Assembly (NCBI RefSeq): GCF_009856825.1
Contig: NZ_WVTD01000002.1
Span: 342,405 to 406,404 of the forward strand
DNA length: 64,000 nucleotides
Source: Novosphingobium silvae
Lineage (GTDB): Bacteria; Pseudomonadota; Alphaproteobacteria; Sphingomonadales; Sphingomonadaceae
Direction: 5' to 3'
The notes under the pieces are model-generated. The model saw nothing but the letters and a program-made list of their open reading frames with translations. It had not been told where the DNA came from and searched no databases. Each line of letters starts with the position of its first letter. Positions within the stretch are counted from its first letter, which is position 1. The translations under genes and the position numbers were made by a program. This document shows, piece after piece, positions 7,704 to 16,276 of this stretch.

Positions 7704-9811
7704 TGGCGGCCGTAGCACGCGCGATCGTCTCGCCCCTCAGCATCATCGACAAGGGTCTCGGCCGGGCCGTCCTGCAGGTCGTGGCGGTGGTGGCCGCCTT
7801 CATTCCAGGAGGCCAGCCTATCGCCGCTGCCGCCGCCCTCGCCCTGGCCACGCTGTTCAAGCCCAAGGGACCGAAACCTGAGCAGCAGGAACGCGCGATC
7901 AAGACTGCTCTGCCCCCGCGTGTATCGGCCTACGGCACAGTCAGGCTATACGGCGCCTATATCCTCTACCAGACCAATGAGGACGGATACGCCTGCGATG
8001 CATGGGCCTTCCATGATGGCAAGGTCTACCGCATCTTGCGCCACTATCTGCGCGACATTCAAGTCACGGTGACCGGCGGGTGGGTGCAGAAGAAGGACGG
8101 TGAGTTCGGGGGTGGCGATACCATCCAGATCGGCACGCGCCTTGGCTTGCCGACTGAGACTGCATTCTCCGAACTGATTTCTCGCCTTCCGTCAGTCTGG
8201 ACCGCCAATCACCGCGGCGCCGGCGTGGTGACGGGTTGCATGATCTCCAAGCCGGTCAAGGCGAAGAACTTCAACGATGTCTATCCGGCGGGCGGGCCGG
8301 ATGCGAACGTGTTGTCCATAGTCGTCGATGCCCAGCATGTGTTCGACTGGCGCGACCCCACGCAAGACCCGGAAGATCCCGACACATGGAAGTGGAGCGA
8401 CAACGCAGCGCTCTGCACCGCGCACTACTACATGAACCGCGCCTACAAGGATTGGGCCACGCACTTCCTGCCGACGCTGGAATACTGGACGGCGGCTGCG
8501 GACGATTGCGACAGCCTGGTCCCCCTCAAGGCAGGCGGCACCGAAAAGCGCTACCGCGTCGCACTGGCGCACAAGCATACCGATGCTCACAAGGTGACAA
8601 TCGGCAACCTGCTGGCCTGCTGGGACGGCTTCGTGGCACCGCGCGCCGATGGCGCCCTCGTCGCCTGGTCCGGTCGCTATGTCGATCCCGATCCTGACGA
8701 CCTGATCGGCCCGGATGAGATCGTGTCCTATTCGTGGGACTATGGTGTCGTCGATGAGGACCAATTTAACGAGATCGCCGTCTCTTACCTGTCTGCGGAC
8801 CACGACTACACGACGGTGGATGCGACCGCATGGCAGGATATGGATGCGATCAGCGCCGCCGGGGAGATCAAGTCCACGGCGCTAGAGAACTCGGTTCCGA
8901 GCCACGGACAGGCACGTCGCCTCGCCAAGCGCCTGATGGCGAAGACCATGGCTCAGCATCGCGGCTCGGTCACTACGAATGCCAAGGGCCGGAAGATCCG
9001 CGGCAAACGCTTCATTCCGCTGCACCTTGAGGAGGCTGGCACGGTGTTTTTCTCGGGCACTGCCGAGATCGTGCGTCTGCGCCGCAACCTCCAGACCGGC
9101 GGCGTCACCTTCGACTGGATTGCCGCTAACCCGAACATCGACGCTTGGAACGCGGCAACCGAAGAGGGTGAGCCCGCCCCAATCGGCAATCGGGTCGCCC
9201 CGCAGCCGCTGGAAACGCCCACGATCTCCACTGCTGCGGCGGAACTGGACAGCACCGCGACCGGCGCCCGAATCCGCATCATGGTCGAAGGCTATGATCG
9301 CGACGATATCACATGGTACGCTCGCTGGCGCGCCACCACGGACGCAAGCTGGAACGAGCAGGAATACAGCGATGTCGACCCGGGACCAGCAGCGCTGCTG
9401 GTAACGTCCGTCGTGCCGGTCGACATAGCCGTTGACGTGGCCGTAGCATACTCCACGGGTGACGGGCGCGTCTCGCCGTGGTCCGAGGCCAGTAGCGTCA
9501 GCACCTCGACGGCCAGCCTTGCCCCTGCCCCTGCTACGGAACTGACCGCCACCGGAGCCGCCGGTTCGGCAACGGTCGCCTGGCGCAATCCAACGTCGAG
9601 CAACTTCGGCTATGTGCGCATCTATCGTGGCACAACGAACGTGTTCAGCGCGGCGGCCCAGATCGGCGGCGACATCACCGGCGGCCTTGGGCAGGTTCAG
9701 CAGGTCACGGACACAGTGACAGCGGGCGTTTGGTACTACTGGGTTCGGGCCTACAGTGCGGGGGGCGTCGCGGCGTCCCCGACCGGCCCGCAGAGCGCGA
9801 CGGTGACGTGA
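7700..9811 (+). CDS. Tail tip / host specificity protein, gpJ-like
   Basis: About 703 residues. ATG 7700 has GGAGGG just upstream and overlaps the previous stop. The N-terminus has a hydrophobic Ala-rich segment, then a conserved hub core (SAYGTVRLYGAYILYQ and VDAQHVFDWRDPTQDPEDP) as in phage tip-attachment proteins. The C-terminal 200 residues form two fibronectin type III-like modules (about 545-620 and 628-703), each with a W/Y-rich beta pattern. It should recognise the host surface and cap the tail tube. Confidence 0.85.
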   Translation: MMAAVARAIVSPLSIIDKGLGRAVLQVVAVVAAFIPGGQPIAAAAALALATLFKPKGPKPEQQERAIKTALPPRVSAYGTVRLYGAYILYQTNEDGYACDAWAFHDGKVYRILRHYLRDIQVTVTGGWVQKKDGEFGGGDTIQIGTRLGLPTETAFSELISRLPSVWTANHRGAGVVTGCMISKPVKAKNFNDVYPAGGPDANVLSIVVDAQHVFDWRDPTQDPEDPDTWKWSDNAALCTAHYYMNRAYKDWATHFLPTLEYWTAAADDCDSLVPLKAGGTEKRYRVALAHKHTDAHKVTIGNLLACWDGFVAPRADGALVAWSGRYVDPDPDDLIGPDEIVSYSWDYGVVDEDQFNEIAVSYLSADHDYTTVDATAWQDMDAISAAGEIKSTALENSVPSHGQARRLAKRLMAKTMAQHRGSVTTNAKGRKIRGKRFIPLHLEEAGTVFFSGTAEIVRLRRNLQTGGVTFDWIAANPNIDAWNAATEEGEPAPIGNRVAPQPLETPTISTAAAELDSTATGARIRIMVEGYDRDDITWYARWRATTDASWNEQEYSDVDPGPAALLVTSVVPVDIAVDVAVAYSTGDGRVSPWSEASSVSTSTASLAPAPATELTATGAAGSATVAWRNPTSSNFGYVRIYRGTTNVFSAAAQIGGDITGGLGQVQQVTDTVTAGVWYYWVRAYSAGGVAASPTGPQSATVT

Positions 9812-10347
9812 TGGCGATCAAGATGAACGTGGTCGGTGGCGCGGTCACCCAAGGCGGGAAGCTGGCTCCCTATGTGGCCGACAAGGGCGATCCGGGGGCG
9901 CCGGGCGCGGCATCGACAGTCCCGGGACCCGGGGGGAATAATGGTTGGACGCCCGTGCTCGCCGGTGAGGCCGACGGCACGCGCACGCTCATCAAGGTCG
10001 CGGACTGGACTGGCGGTCAGGGCACGAAGCCCGCCACGGGCATGTACATCGGCACCGCCGGCTATGTCGCAACAAAGGCCCAGGCGTTCAACTTCAACGC
10101 GTCGAAGCGCGTCGTGCCCTTCTCGAGCGGACCGACAAATGCCCAAGGGTATCGCGGTGATCAGCTTCGCGTCGGCCGGCTTCTCCTCCCCGCCGGTGGT
10201 CGTACCGCTCAAGGCGACAACGGCTGTCCTTTCGAGGGATACCTCGACAACCATCAGCAACGTCACGAAGGACGGCTGCACCGTTACGGTCCGCGGAGCG
10301 ACGCTGCTTACCGGCCTCGTCAGCCTCTTGGTCGGTGCAGTCGCTAA
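9811..10347 (+). CDS. Collagen-like tail protein, apparently frameshifted
   Basis: From ATG 9811 (overlapping the previous stop by one base) it has a short N-terminal segment and a Gly-x-y stretch (KGDPGAPGAASTVPGPGG). A domain with GWTPVLAGEADGTRTLIKVADW follows, typical of small tail-fibre proteins. After the Gly at 10147-10149 the frame becomes Arg-rich and unlike a tail protein, while the +1 frame continues sensibly (see 10139-10369). Removing the T at 10150 would restore one continuous protein of about 186 residues. Either a recent mutation or a sequencing error is possible. Confidence 0.6.
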   Translation: MAIKMNVVGGAVTQGGKLAPYVADKGDPGAPGAASTVPGPGGNNGWTPVLAGEADGTRTLIKVADWTGGQGTKPATGMYIGTAGYVATKAQAFNFNASKRVVPFSSGPTNAQGYRGDQLRVGRLLLPAGGRTAQGDNGCPFEGYLDNHQQRHEGRLHRYGPRSDAAYRPRQPLGRCSR

Positions 10348-10369
10348 CGTCCTCGTCATCGAGCAGTGA
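10139..10369 (+). CDS. C-terminal part of the collagen-like tail protein in the +1 frame
   Basis: This frame encodes 76 residues with a strongly alternating hydrophobic pattern (ISFASAGFSSPPVVVPL, then TISNVTKDGCTVTV and VANVLVIEQ), the usual C-terminal beta domain of such phage proteins. It has its own ATG at 10139 inside the upstream gene, but no ribosome binding site, so it more probably represents the displaced 3' half of a broken gene than an independent one. Confidence 0.5.
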   Translation: MPKGIAVISFASAGFSSPPVVVPLKATTAVLSRDTSTTISNVTKDGCTVTVRGATLLTGLVSLLVGAVANVLVIEQ

Positions 10370-10399
10370 TGGCGGTAATCCGCGCCATGCCCGTGACCC

Positions 10400-11092
10400 A
10401 TGCTCACGCGCATGAAGCTCTTTCCCGTCTGCCTGTTCGCGCCCAACGGCAACGAACCGTACCTTGATCGCCGCATCATCAGCGGCGGGACTGCCCTGAG
10501 CGGTGGCGAGACGCTGATCGGGACCGATGGCGGCGGCCGGGTGGTTGTCGAGTTCAACGACTTCGATCTCGATGAGCCCGAGGTCGCGCGAGCTTGGGAT
10601 GCGATCGACGCCTACATGGACGGCGGCCTACGGCCCATGATCGTGCCCTTGTGTGACGCGGTCCACCAGCCTGCGTACCAGTTCGACGGCGTCCCTCACA
10701 GTGACGGCACCCCATTCTCCGATGAAAGCCTGTACAGCACGCCCGGCACGGACGTGTCGCTGGCGGCCGATGCGCCTCTGCGCGCGACCGTTATCCAGAT
10801 CAACATGGCGGCCATCAACGGCGATCCGCTGGGTTGGTTTGCCATAGATCACGAGAACTGGCGCTGGCGCTGTTACAAGGTCGCCGAGATCCTGGCGCAG
10901 ACCGCGACGACCGCGACGATCTCGATTCGCCCGCCTCTGCGCGAAGCAACTCTCGCTGGCGTCCCGATCGATTTCGCCACTCCCCGCTGCACCATGCGCA
11001 TTGACGGCGACATGCGGGCGCCTCGCAGCATGGGCTATGCCGAGGGCCAGCCCCTCAGGTTTGTCGAAGACATGACCGGGAGCTACACATGA
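10400..11092 (+). CDS. Hypothetical phage tail protein
   Basis: A 230-residue protein with mixed alpha/beta character. It has WDAIDAYMDGGLRPMIVPLCD in the first third, a Tyr/Ser-rich middle, and a C-terminal YAEGQPLRFVEDMTG. It lies between tip genes and the SGNH hydrolase fibre gene, overlapping the latter by four bases. Similar proteins occur in tail modules of alphaproteobacterial phages, but I cannot give a function. ATG 10412 is an alternative start. Confidence 0.65.
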   Translation: MLTRMKLFPVCLFAPNGNEPYLDRRIISGGTALSGGETLIGTDGGGRVVVEFNDFDLDEPEVARAWDAIDAYMDGGLRPMIVPLCDAVHQPAYQFDGVPHSDGTPFSDESLYSTPGTDVSLAADAPLRATVIQINMAAINGDPLGWFAIDHENWRWRCYKVAEILAQTATTATISIRPPLREATLAGVPIDFATPRCTMRIDGDMRAPRSMGYAEGQPLRFVEDMTGSYT

Positions 11093-12693
11093 CCGCAGGC
11101 ACCGAAGCGCTCAAGCAAGCCTTCCGCGACTTCCAGACGGACGGGATACCGGCCTCGGGCGCTAACGAGCCGATCAAGCCGGAGATCCGCGCTGCATTGG
11201 ACGCGCTCAACCTCGACATCGTGTCGGCAGGTGCCGGCGGTGATCCCGACGCCGTACGCGCGATCATCGAGCCCGCCCGAAACGATGCGGTGGCCGCCGC
11301 CGGCTTCCCCACCCTCTCCGAAGCCAACACCTTCGCCCCTAGCATGACGACGGGCCAGCGCACGACGGTATCGACCTCGGACACCGGAACGCACGCTGCC
11401 GTTGCTGGCGAGGTGCGCCTTGATGGAACGGCGGCGACGGTGGGCGAGGCCATTCCGAACGCTGGCGTGTACGAGAAGCAGGCAGGCGGGGCGCTGCTGC
11501 GAGTGGGGAGCTTGGGGGAGCAGATTTCCACTGAGCAGGCGGCCCTGGCGGAATCGGCGCGTGAGGCCACGGAAGATGCTCTTGATGCAGCCAGCGGCTT
11601 GCTCCTTCCCAACTACGACCCGTACTTCACCTCTTTCCTTGACGCCTCTATCGATATCGATGGCAGGATCATGGACGCGGCTGTCGATTACCAAAATCGG
11701 CCCTACGAGACGCCGCTGAAAAGCTGGGCGACGCCTCGGGTCCAAAGCGCGAACTACGAGCCTCGCGTCGTCAATGGACTGTTGTGGGTGCGCCCTGCGA
11801 CCGGAGCGGATCGCCAGCTTACGACGACGCCAGCCCATATCCGCAACGTCATGATGTCTCCGAACGAGCAGTCTGTGTTCTTCGAGCAGTACATGGGCAT
11901 GCGACTTGGCTGGCAGCGGATGCACATTCGCGCTGACGGGACGCAAATTGCATATCCGCGCACATCCACCAGCGACATATGCGGCGACGGTGACAGCATC
12001 TCTGCGGGGAATGGGGGCACCGCGAACGCTGCAGGCACAGGGCTTTCCGGCGCATCGGTTCCAAATTCCTTCAATGCGGGTTCGGGGTATCCTTTGGCCC
12101 TATGGCTGGACCCGCAATTCCGGGCTGCAGGTATCGAAGTTTACAATTTCGGTTTTTCCGGGTCGCCGTCATGGGCGATCGCGGACAATTACGAAGCGCT
12201 CGCGGACGACGATCCTCGCCTTTCGATGACCAACATTGTCTGTATCGGGCGAAATAATGTTGACCCGGTGGTAAATCTTGCCGACCTCAAGCGAATTGAG
12301 GCGAAGATGAAGCCATACAATAAACGGCTCATTGGTTTTGACATTCCTTATCGCCGCTCTTCGAACAAAATCGGGATGGCTGCGAGAACGCAGGTCGATG
12401 CTGCCAACGCCGCGATGAAAGCATACCTTGGCCCCGAGCGATGGGCCGACACCAACGCGCACATGATTGATCCGGGGCCCAATGGAGCCCTTGCGATAGC
12501 TATCGCGCGCGGAGACGTAGATATAACTGAGCCGACCGCGCAAGACCTGCAAGATTTTGCGGACGGGGTTCCTCCGCAATCCCTGATCTTCCAGGGCGAT
12601 GGCGGTGACGTTCATCCGAATAACGCTGGCCACTATGCAAACAAGGACGTCATCAAGCCCGTCCTCGTCGCAAACGGAGTGCTCTCACAATGA
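11089..12693 (+). CDS. Tail fibre with SGNH/GDSL hydrolase domain
   Basis: A 534-residue protein. Residues 1-170 are an Ala-rich, probably trimerising, N-terminal part that would attach to the tail. Residues about 290-534 carry SGNH hydrolase blocks: GDGDS at 299-303 with nucleophile Ser303, a Gly-containing loop NFGFSGS near 353, GRNN at 387-390, and DVH at 507-509 supplying the Asp-His pair. Such phage enzymes remove acyl groups from surface polysaccharide. The substrate cannot be told from sequence. Base composition in the C-terminal half is more AT-rich than the tail core, as often seen in exchanged fibre domains. Confidence 0.75.
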   Translation: MTAGTEALKQAFRDFQTDGIPASGANEPIKPEIRAALDALNLDIVSAGAGGDPDAVRAIIEPARNDAVAAAGFPTLSEANTFAPSMTTGQRTTVSTSDTGTHAAVAGEVRLDGTAATVGEAIPNAGVYEKQAGGALLRVGSLGEQISTEQAALAESAREATEDALDAASGLLLPNYDPYFTSFLDASIDIDGRIMDAAVDYQNRPYETPLKSWATPRVQSANYEPRVVNGLLWVRPATGADRQLTTTPAHIRNVMMSPNEQSVFFEQYMGMRLGWQRMHIRADGTQIAYPRTSTSDICGDGDSISAGNGGTANAAGTGLSGASVPNSFNAGSGYPLALWLDPQFRAAGIEVYNFGFSGSPSWAIADNYEALADDDPRLSMTNIVCIGRNNVDPVVNLADLKRIEAKMKPYNKRLIGFDIPYRRSSNKIGMAARTQVDAANAAMKAYLGPERWADTNAHMIDPGPNGALAIAIARGDVDITEPTAQDLQDFADGVPPQSLIFQGDGGDVHPNNAGHYANKDVIKPVLVANGVLSQ

Positions 12694-13598
12694 TCAGGCG
12701 GGGAACGAACATCAGCCTTTCCGCTCGCGCAGCCGCTGCAGGCGACACGGCAGGCATCAATTCTGCTGCGCTAAGCGAACTGGCCCACTTCCACAAACTC
12801 AAGAACCTGTATCCGAATGTCAGCGACATCTGGGACTTTCGGCATAGTCGCAATCGCCCGGACTCTCTTGCGATCGGTACGCAGTTTCCAAACCTTGTGC
12901 TTGGCCGCGACCCCGCCGTGGTTGATCGAGTGGCGGGACTGACGCTCACCGGCAACGCTCTGCGTTTCACCGGGTCTGCTGCAAGCACTACGCCACGTAT
13001 CCAGTTGCCAAACTCCGCGAGGCCGGAGCCCGGCATGAAGCAATACGGCTTCCTGTTGATGGGCAACATCATCTCCAAGAGCGGGACCGTTGCGCATGGG
13101 CTTCTGGGATGGGGTGTGCCGACGACGACCGGCATCGCCGTAACCCTTCCTGCTACGGCCTCGGCGACGGGGAACTTCGGCTCTCGTTTCAACAACGCCA
13201 ACATCGGCGGGGTCTATGACGAGACCTTCAACTCTCCGGTCTACCCCGTCCCCTCTCAAGCGGCGACCTACACGGTAGGCACCCCCTTCATGCTTGGGCA
13301 TGGTTGGTACGGGAGCACCGAGAATCTCGGGACGAAGCGCTGGACCACGCTCAACGACAAGTTCGGTCGCCAGATTTCCACCACTGACGGCACGTTCAGC
13401 GGCGAGACGAGCGATGTGCCGTTCTACGTCGGAGGCACGAGCAACAACAACAACGCCGGGCTCATCTTCGACGTGTTTGGCATCGCCATCGTCAAGTGGA
13501 TGAACTCGCAAGGCGAGCCTCCCGCAGACGTTCGCGAGGTGTGGCGTGCGGCTTGGAAGATGATGGGGCTGGACTTGCTGGCGGGCTATACCCCGTGA
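12690..13598 (+). CDS. Hypothetical phage fibre-associated protein
   Basis: A 302-residue protein overlapping the SGNH gene by four bases. It begins with a short basic N-terminus (MIRRGTNISL), then a region rich in Gly, Thr and Asn without obvious catalytic motifs. A beta-sandwich such as a lectin or laminin-G-like fold is plausible from composition and position, and the C-terminus ends in a helix with EVWRAAWKMMGLDLLAGYTP. No family recognised. Confidence 0.65.
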   Translation: MIRRGTNISLSARAAAAGDTAGINSAALSELAHFHKLKNLYPNVSDIWDFRHSRNRPDSLAIGTQFPNLVLGRDPAVVDRVAGLTLTGNALRFTGSAASTTPRIQLPNSARPEPGMKQYGFLLMGNIISKSGTVAHGLLGWGVPTTTGIAVTLPATASATGNFGSRFNNANIGGVYDETFNSPVYPVPSQAATYTVGTPFMLGHGWYGSTENLGTKRWTTLNDKFGRQISTTDGTFSGETSDVPFYVGGTSNNNNAGLIFDVFGIAIVKWMNSQGEPPADVREVWRAAWKMMGLDLLAGYTP

Positions 13599-13610
13599 TC
13601 GTGTCGACCC

Positions 13611-13967
13611 ATGCCTGAAACCGGCAACACCGAGCAGAGCATGAAGGTGGCGGAGAGCATCGCCACTGCCGTGCTCGACAAGGTGCTCACCCGCCATCCG
13701 GAGTTGAAGACGGGGCAGACGCCGGGCGACCTCATCCTCAAGTGGATGCCGCTCGTCGTCGCCGTCGTCACGGCCTTCTGGACGCTGGCGATCCAGTCGA
13801 AGCAGGTGGACGAGAATTCGTCCGACATCGCCAAGCTGGAAGCGCGGTACGACCAGACACAGGTCATCATGCAGTCGGTAGACAGCCGCCTCGCCCGCAT
13901 CGAGACGACGCTCGATATCGTGACCGGCGGGAAGCAGGGGGCACAGGCCAGCGGCCATGCTCGATAG
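13611..13967 (+). CDS. Small membrane protein with coiled coil, lysis region
   Basis: 118 residues: an amphipathic N-terminal half, one TM segment (about residues 44-62, LILKWMPLVVAVVTAFWTLA) and a helical heptad-like C-terminal region. It lies just before the spanin pair and overlaps the i-spanin start by 11 bases. The shape fits a holin-like or lysis accessory protein, but no family motif is seen. Confidence 0.65.
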   Translation: MPETGNTEQSMKVAESIATAVLDKVLTRHPELKTGQTPGDLILKWMPLVVAVVTAFWTLAIQSKQVDENSSDIAKLEARYDQTQVIMQSVDSRLARIETTLDIVTGGKQGAQASGHAR

Positions 13968-14433
13968 CGCTCTGACCTGGCTTGGCAGGCACGCCCCACT
14001 GCTGATGATCTTGTGCCTGGCGGGCGCGCTGATCGCTTCCGAGGCGGCCCGGATGCGCCATGTGCGCGCCGCCAGCGATTACCGCGCGCTGTGGCAGCGG
14101 GAGGTTGCAGCGCACCGGCTGACCATCACGAACAACCGCATGCTGGATCTCGAGACACGCCTCGCCAGCATCCCGAGGAAGGACGTTCCCGTTGAGTACC
14201 AAGATCGTCTTGCTGACGTTCGCCTGCGCTTTGATCGCATCGTGCGCGGGCAAGCAGGCCCAGTCTGCCCCGCCCCCATGCGTGTGCAAGCTCCCAAGCC
14301 CCCCGCCAGAACTGATGAACCCGCCGCGTGCCCGATGAGCGAGGCCGAAGCGGAAGAGGCCCGTGCTGCGATGATCCGGCTAGCCGCCCTGCAGGAGTGG
14401 GTGCGCGCGAATGTTGAAGGAGTGAAACCATGA
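13957..14433 (+). CDS. i-spanin (Rz-like)
   Basis: 158 residues with an N-terminal TM anchor (about residues 13-31, APLLMILCLAGALIASEAA) and a periplasmic helical region, the topology of inner-membrane spanins that help disrupt the outer membrane at lysis. The strongest support is a second gene in the +1 frame inside it (14192-14338) that encodes a Pro-rich lipoprotein of the o-spanin type. The endolysin follows with a four-base overlap. Confidence 0.75.
   Translation: MLDSALTWLGRHAPLLMILCLAGALIASEAARMRHVRAASDYRALWQREVAAHRLTITNNRMLDLETRLASIPRKDVPVEYQDRLADVRLRFDRIVRGQAGPVCPAPMRVQAPKPPARTDEPAACPMSEAEAEEARAAMIRLAALQEWVRANVEGVKP
14192..14338 (+). CDS. Embedded o-spanin lipoprotein (Rz1-like)
   Basis: A 48-residue frame in the +1 register inside the i-spanin gene. 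It starts at TTG 14192 with an AGGAAGG-type site about nine bases upstream. It reads as a signal peptide (basic N-terminus MSTK, hydrophobic core IVLLTFACAL) with lipobox IASC, Cys18, followed by a Pro-rich mature part of 30 residues containing PPP and SPPP. This is the classical nested Rz/Rz1 arrangement. Because it is short and uses a rare start codon, automatic gene calling is likely to miss it. Confidence 0.75.
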   Translation: MSTKIVLLTFACALIASCAGKQAQSAPPPCVCKLPSPPPELMNPPRAR

Positions 14434-15110
14434 CCGACCTTCGCACCATTCAGGCCCATGTCGGGGTGGCCGCCGACGGTATCCTGGGGCCTGCAACCCT
14501 CAAGGCGATCGGCAAGGCGCTGGGCATCAGCGAGCAGGTCCACACGATGGGTGATCCTGCCGCCTTCTTCGCCGCCGTCCGGAAGATCACCGGCCCGCTC
14601 AACAGCACGCAGGTCGAGACGATCAACGGGCTACTCGCGTCCGCCGCGCACTGGCCCGTCGGGTGGCTGGCGTATGGCCTTGCAACCGCATGGCACGAGG
14701 CCCGGCTGATGCCCATTGAGGAAATCGGCAAGGGCAAGGGCCGCCCCTACGGCATCCCCGGGAAGTACGGGCAAGCGCAATATGGTCGCGGCCTGGTCCA
14801 GCTCACCTGGGACACGAATTACGAGTGGGCCGACAAGGCAGTCGCCGAAGCCGGACTGCTGCCGCGCGGCGCGATCCTGGCTGACTTCTCGCTCGTCATG
14901 CGCCCCGACATCGCTGCCTTCATTCTGGTGAAGGGCATGGAAGACGGGGCGTTCACCGGCAAAAGCCTCGGGGACTACGTTGGCCAGCGCGGCACGGTCG
15001 CTGAGTTCACGGACGCCCGCCGCATCATCAACGGGACGGACAGGGCGGCAATGATTGCGGGATACGCCGTGCAGTTTCAGGATGCCGCAGTGTCGGGAGG
15101 CTGGGCATGA
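14430..15110 (+). CDS. Endolysin with peptidoglycan-binding and GH19-like domains
   Basis: 226 residues. Residues 1-31 form a short peptidoglycan-binding repeat (GVAADGILGPATLKAIG). The rest resembles GH19/chitinase-type lysozymes: WHEA with likely acid Glu90, and YGRGLVQLTWDTNYEWA at 118-134, matching the G-R-G-x-x-Q-L-T-W-x-x-N-Y signature. No signal peptide is visible, so export probably depends on the holin. Four-base overlaps with both neighbours indicate one lysis operon. Confidence 0.85.
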   Translation: MTDLRTIQAHVGVAADGILGPATLKAIGKALGISEQVHTMGDPAAFFAAVRKITGPLNSTQVETINGLLASAAHWPVGWLAYGLATAWHEARLMPIEEIGKGKGRPYGIPGKYGQAQYGRGLVQLTWDTNYEWADKAVAEAGLLPRGAILADFSLVMRPDIAAFILVKGMEDGAFTGKSLGDYVGQRGTVAEFTDARRIINGTDRAAMIAGYAVQFQDAAVSGGWA

Positions 15111-15313
15111 AGTCCGTGCATCACTTCTGGCTCGCGGTGCTCGTGATCGGCGGATACCTGTGCTTCGGCGCGCTTGCTATCTTCGTGCCGACCGAAGAGG
15201 GCTCAACGATCTTCGTCAACACCGTGCTGGCCACGATGGGGCCGCTTGTCGGGTGGGTTGTGAAGGCATGGTTCGATGAGGCCCGTGCCGCGCGTCAGGA
15301 TGGCGGGCAGTGA
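15107..15313 (+). CDS. Two-TM holin
   Basis: 68 residues with two hydrophobic segments, about 7-26 (FWLAVLVIGGYLCFGALAIF) and 36-53, a short loop and a charged C-terminal tail. Size, topology and place immediately after the endolysin fit a class II holin that opens the inner membrane. It overlaps both neighbouring genes by four bases. Confidence 0.7.
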   Translation: MKSVHHFWLAVLVIGGYLCFGALAIFVPTEEGSTIFVNTVLATMGPLVGWVVKAWFDEARAARQDGGQ

Positions 15314-15582
15314 CCTACCCCCGCCAAAAGCCGGGCCAGTCTCTCGATCAGCATCAGGCTGAAATGGCGCGCTGGATGGGCGTCAGCGTCGAGACGATGA
15401 ACCGGGCTCACGATCCCCTTCACCACGCCTTGTGCGCCATGCTCGACCTGCCCAGCCAATCCATGCGCCAAGCGGCGGGCGAGGACATGACGGCGAAGGA
15501 CTATCACCTTGCTTCGCTCGAGGAACAAGCAGTTCTGAACGTCCAGCGCTTCATGCATCAGGCGGGAGGAAAGCTGCCATGA
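15310..15582 (+). CDS. Hypothetical phage protein
   Basis: A 90-residue protein from GTG 15310, overlapping the holin stop. It is helical and His/Gln-rich, with two MxxA/MxQA segments and no TM segment or signal peptide. A GGCGGGAGGA site for the next gene lies inside its 3' end. No family recognised, but the overlaps at both ends support it. Confidence 0.55.
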   Translation: MTYPRQKPGQSLDQHQAEMARWMGVSVETMNRAHDPLHHALCAMLDLPSQSMRQAAGEDMTAKDYHLASLEEQAVLNVQRFMHQAGGKLP

Positions 15583-15803
15583 TCTTCGCCTGGTTCACCG
15601 CCCTCCCCAGAAACGCCAACCTACTCCTCGGCGCCCTTGCAGCGCTTTCCCTTGCTGCGCCAGCAGCCGCCCGCGACACTGACGCCCAGATCAAGCAACG
15701 GATCATCAAGCAATCCATTGCATCGTATCCGGGGAAGCGGACCTCACCGTTTCAGACCGGCCCAGCCTTCGTCTGTGTGGTCAGGCCCTTCCGGCTCGGG
15801 TGA
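15579..15803 (+). CDS. Signal-peptide protein, C-terminally truncated by a deletion junction
   Basis: The frame starts [10 protein letters not shown] with a clear signal peptide (cleavage near APAAARDTD) and continues [16 protein letters not shown], the start of a small secreted protein family often seen beside phage or plasmid genes. Normally a Cys-rich CPCPY segment follows SYPG. Here the sequence changes at about 15,736 into the reverse strand of a DUF5131 gene and terminates by chance. The product is probably non-functional. Confidence 0.5.
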   Translation: MIFAWFTALPRNANLLLGALAALSLAAPAAARDTDAQIKQRIIKQSIASYPGKRTSPFQTGPAFVCVVRPFRLG

Positions 15804-15928
15804 TTGCGGAGCCTGGTACCCGCAAGTCGCATCGCATAGCAGTTCGTACAGCCGGGGGATGCGAGCGAGCAGCCATTGACCACATTCGCCGTGGCGTCAG
15901 TCCACTCAATTTTCGTGTGATCAGCCAT
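15736..15928 (-). pseudogene. N-terminal remnant of a DUF5131 (phage Gp37/Gp68) gene
   Basis: Reading from ATG 15928, the sequence gives [30 protein letters not shown] and then KAGPV. These are the start of DUF5131 proteins, which are radical-SAM-like with a Cys cluster. A TGA at 15752-15754 replaces the expected Trp, after which NGEVRF continues in frame before the similarity ends at the junction with the signal-peptide gene. About 60 of roughly 250 expected residues remain. Confidence 0.65.
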
Positions 15929-16276
15929 GCTGACCACCGTCGAAAATTGGTGAGACAGCAGCCTCGGGACTCGGCAGACTACCGTCGGTCAAGTTTGCGG
16001 GTGAGACATTCTCAAACCCGCAGAAATCCTCACTTCTGGCAGACCTACTCGGGGAGCCAACATCTTCTAGATGGCCCGGCTCCGTCACTCGTGAAGGGTG
16101 AGCCTGCCTTCTCTCCCACATCAGATAATTCGCAGGGCGCTCCCCGGGCCGCAGGTCATACGCTGCTTGGCCGAAGCCGTACGCGAATCGGCGGCTTTCG
16201 CGTGCCGCACCGATGCTGGCGGCAGAGCCTGTCGCCTGCGCGGCGGCAGCCCCCGACCGGTGCTGCCGCCGGGGCC
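15929..16276. other. No convincing gene at the decayed prophage end
   Basis: Frames here are open on both strands but have Arg/Pro/Ser-rich compositions typical of chance frames in GC-rich DNA. I see no ribosome binding sites, family motifs or strong repeats. It probably contains the rest of the decayed prophage end. Confidence 0.4.
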
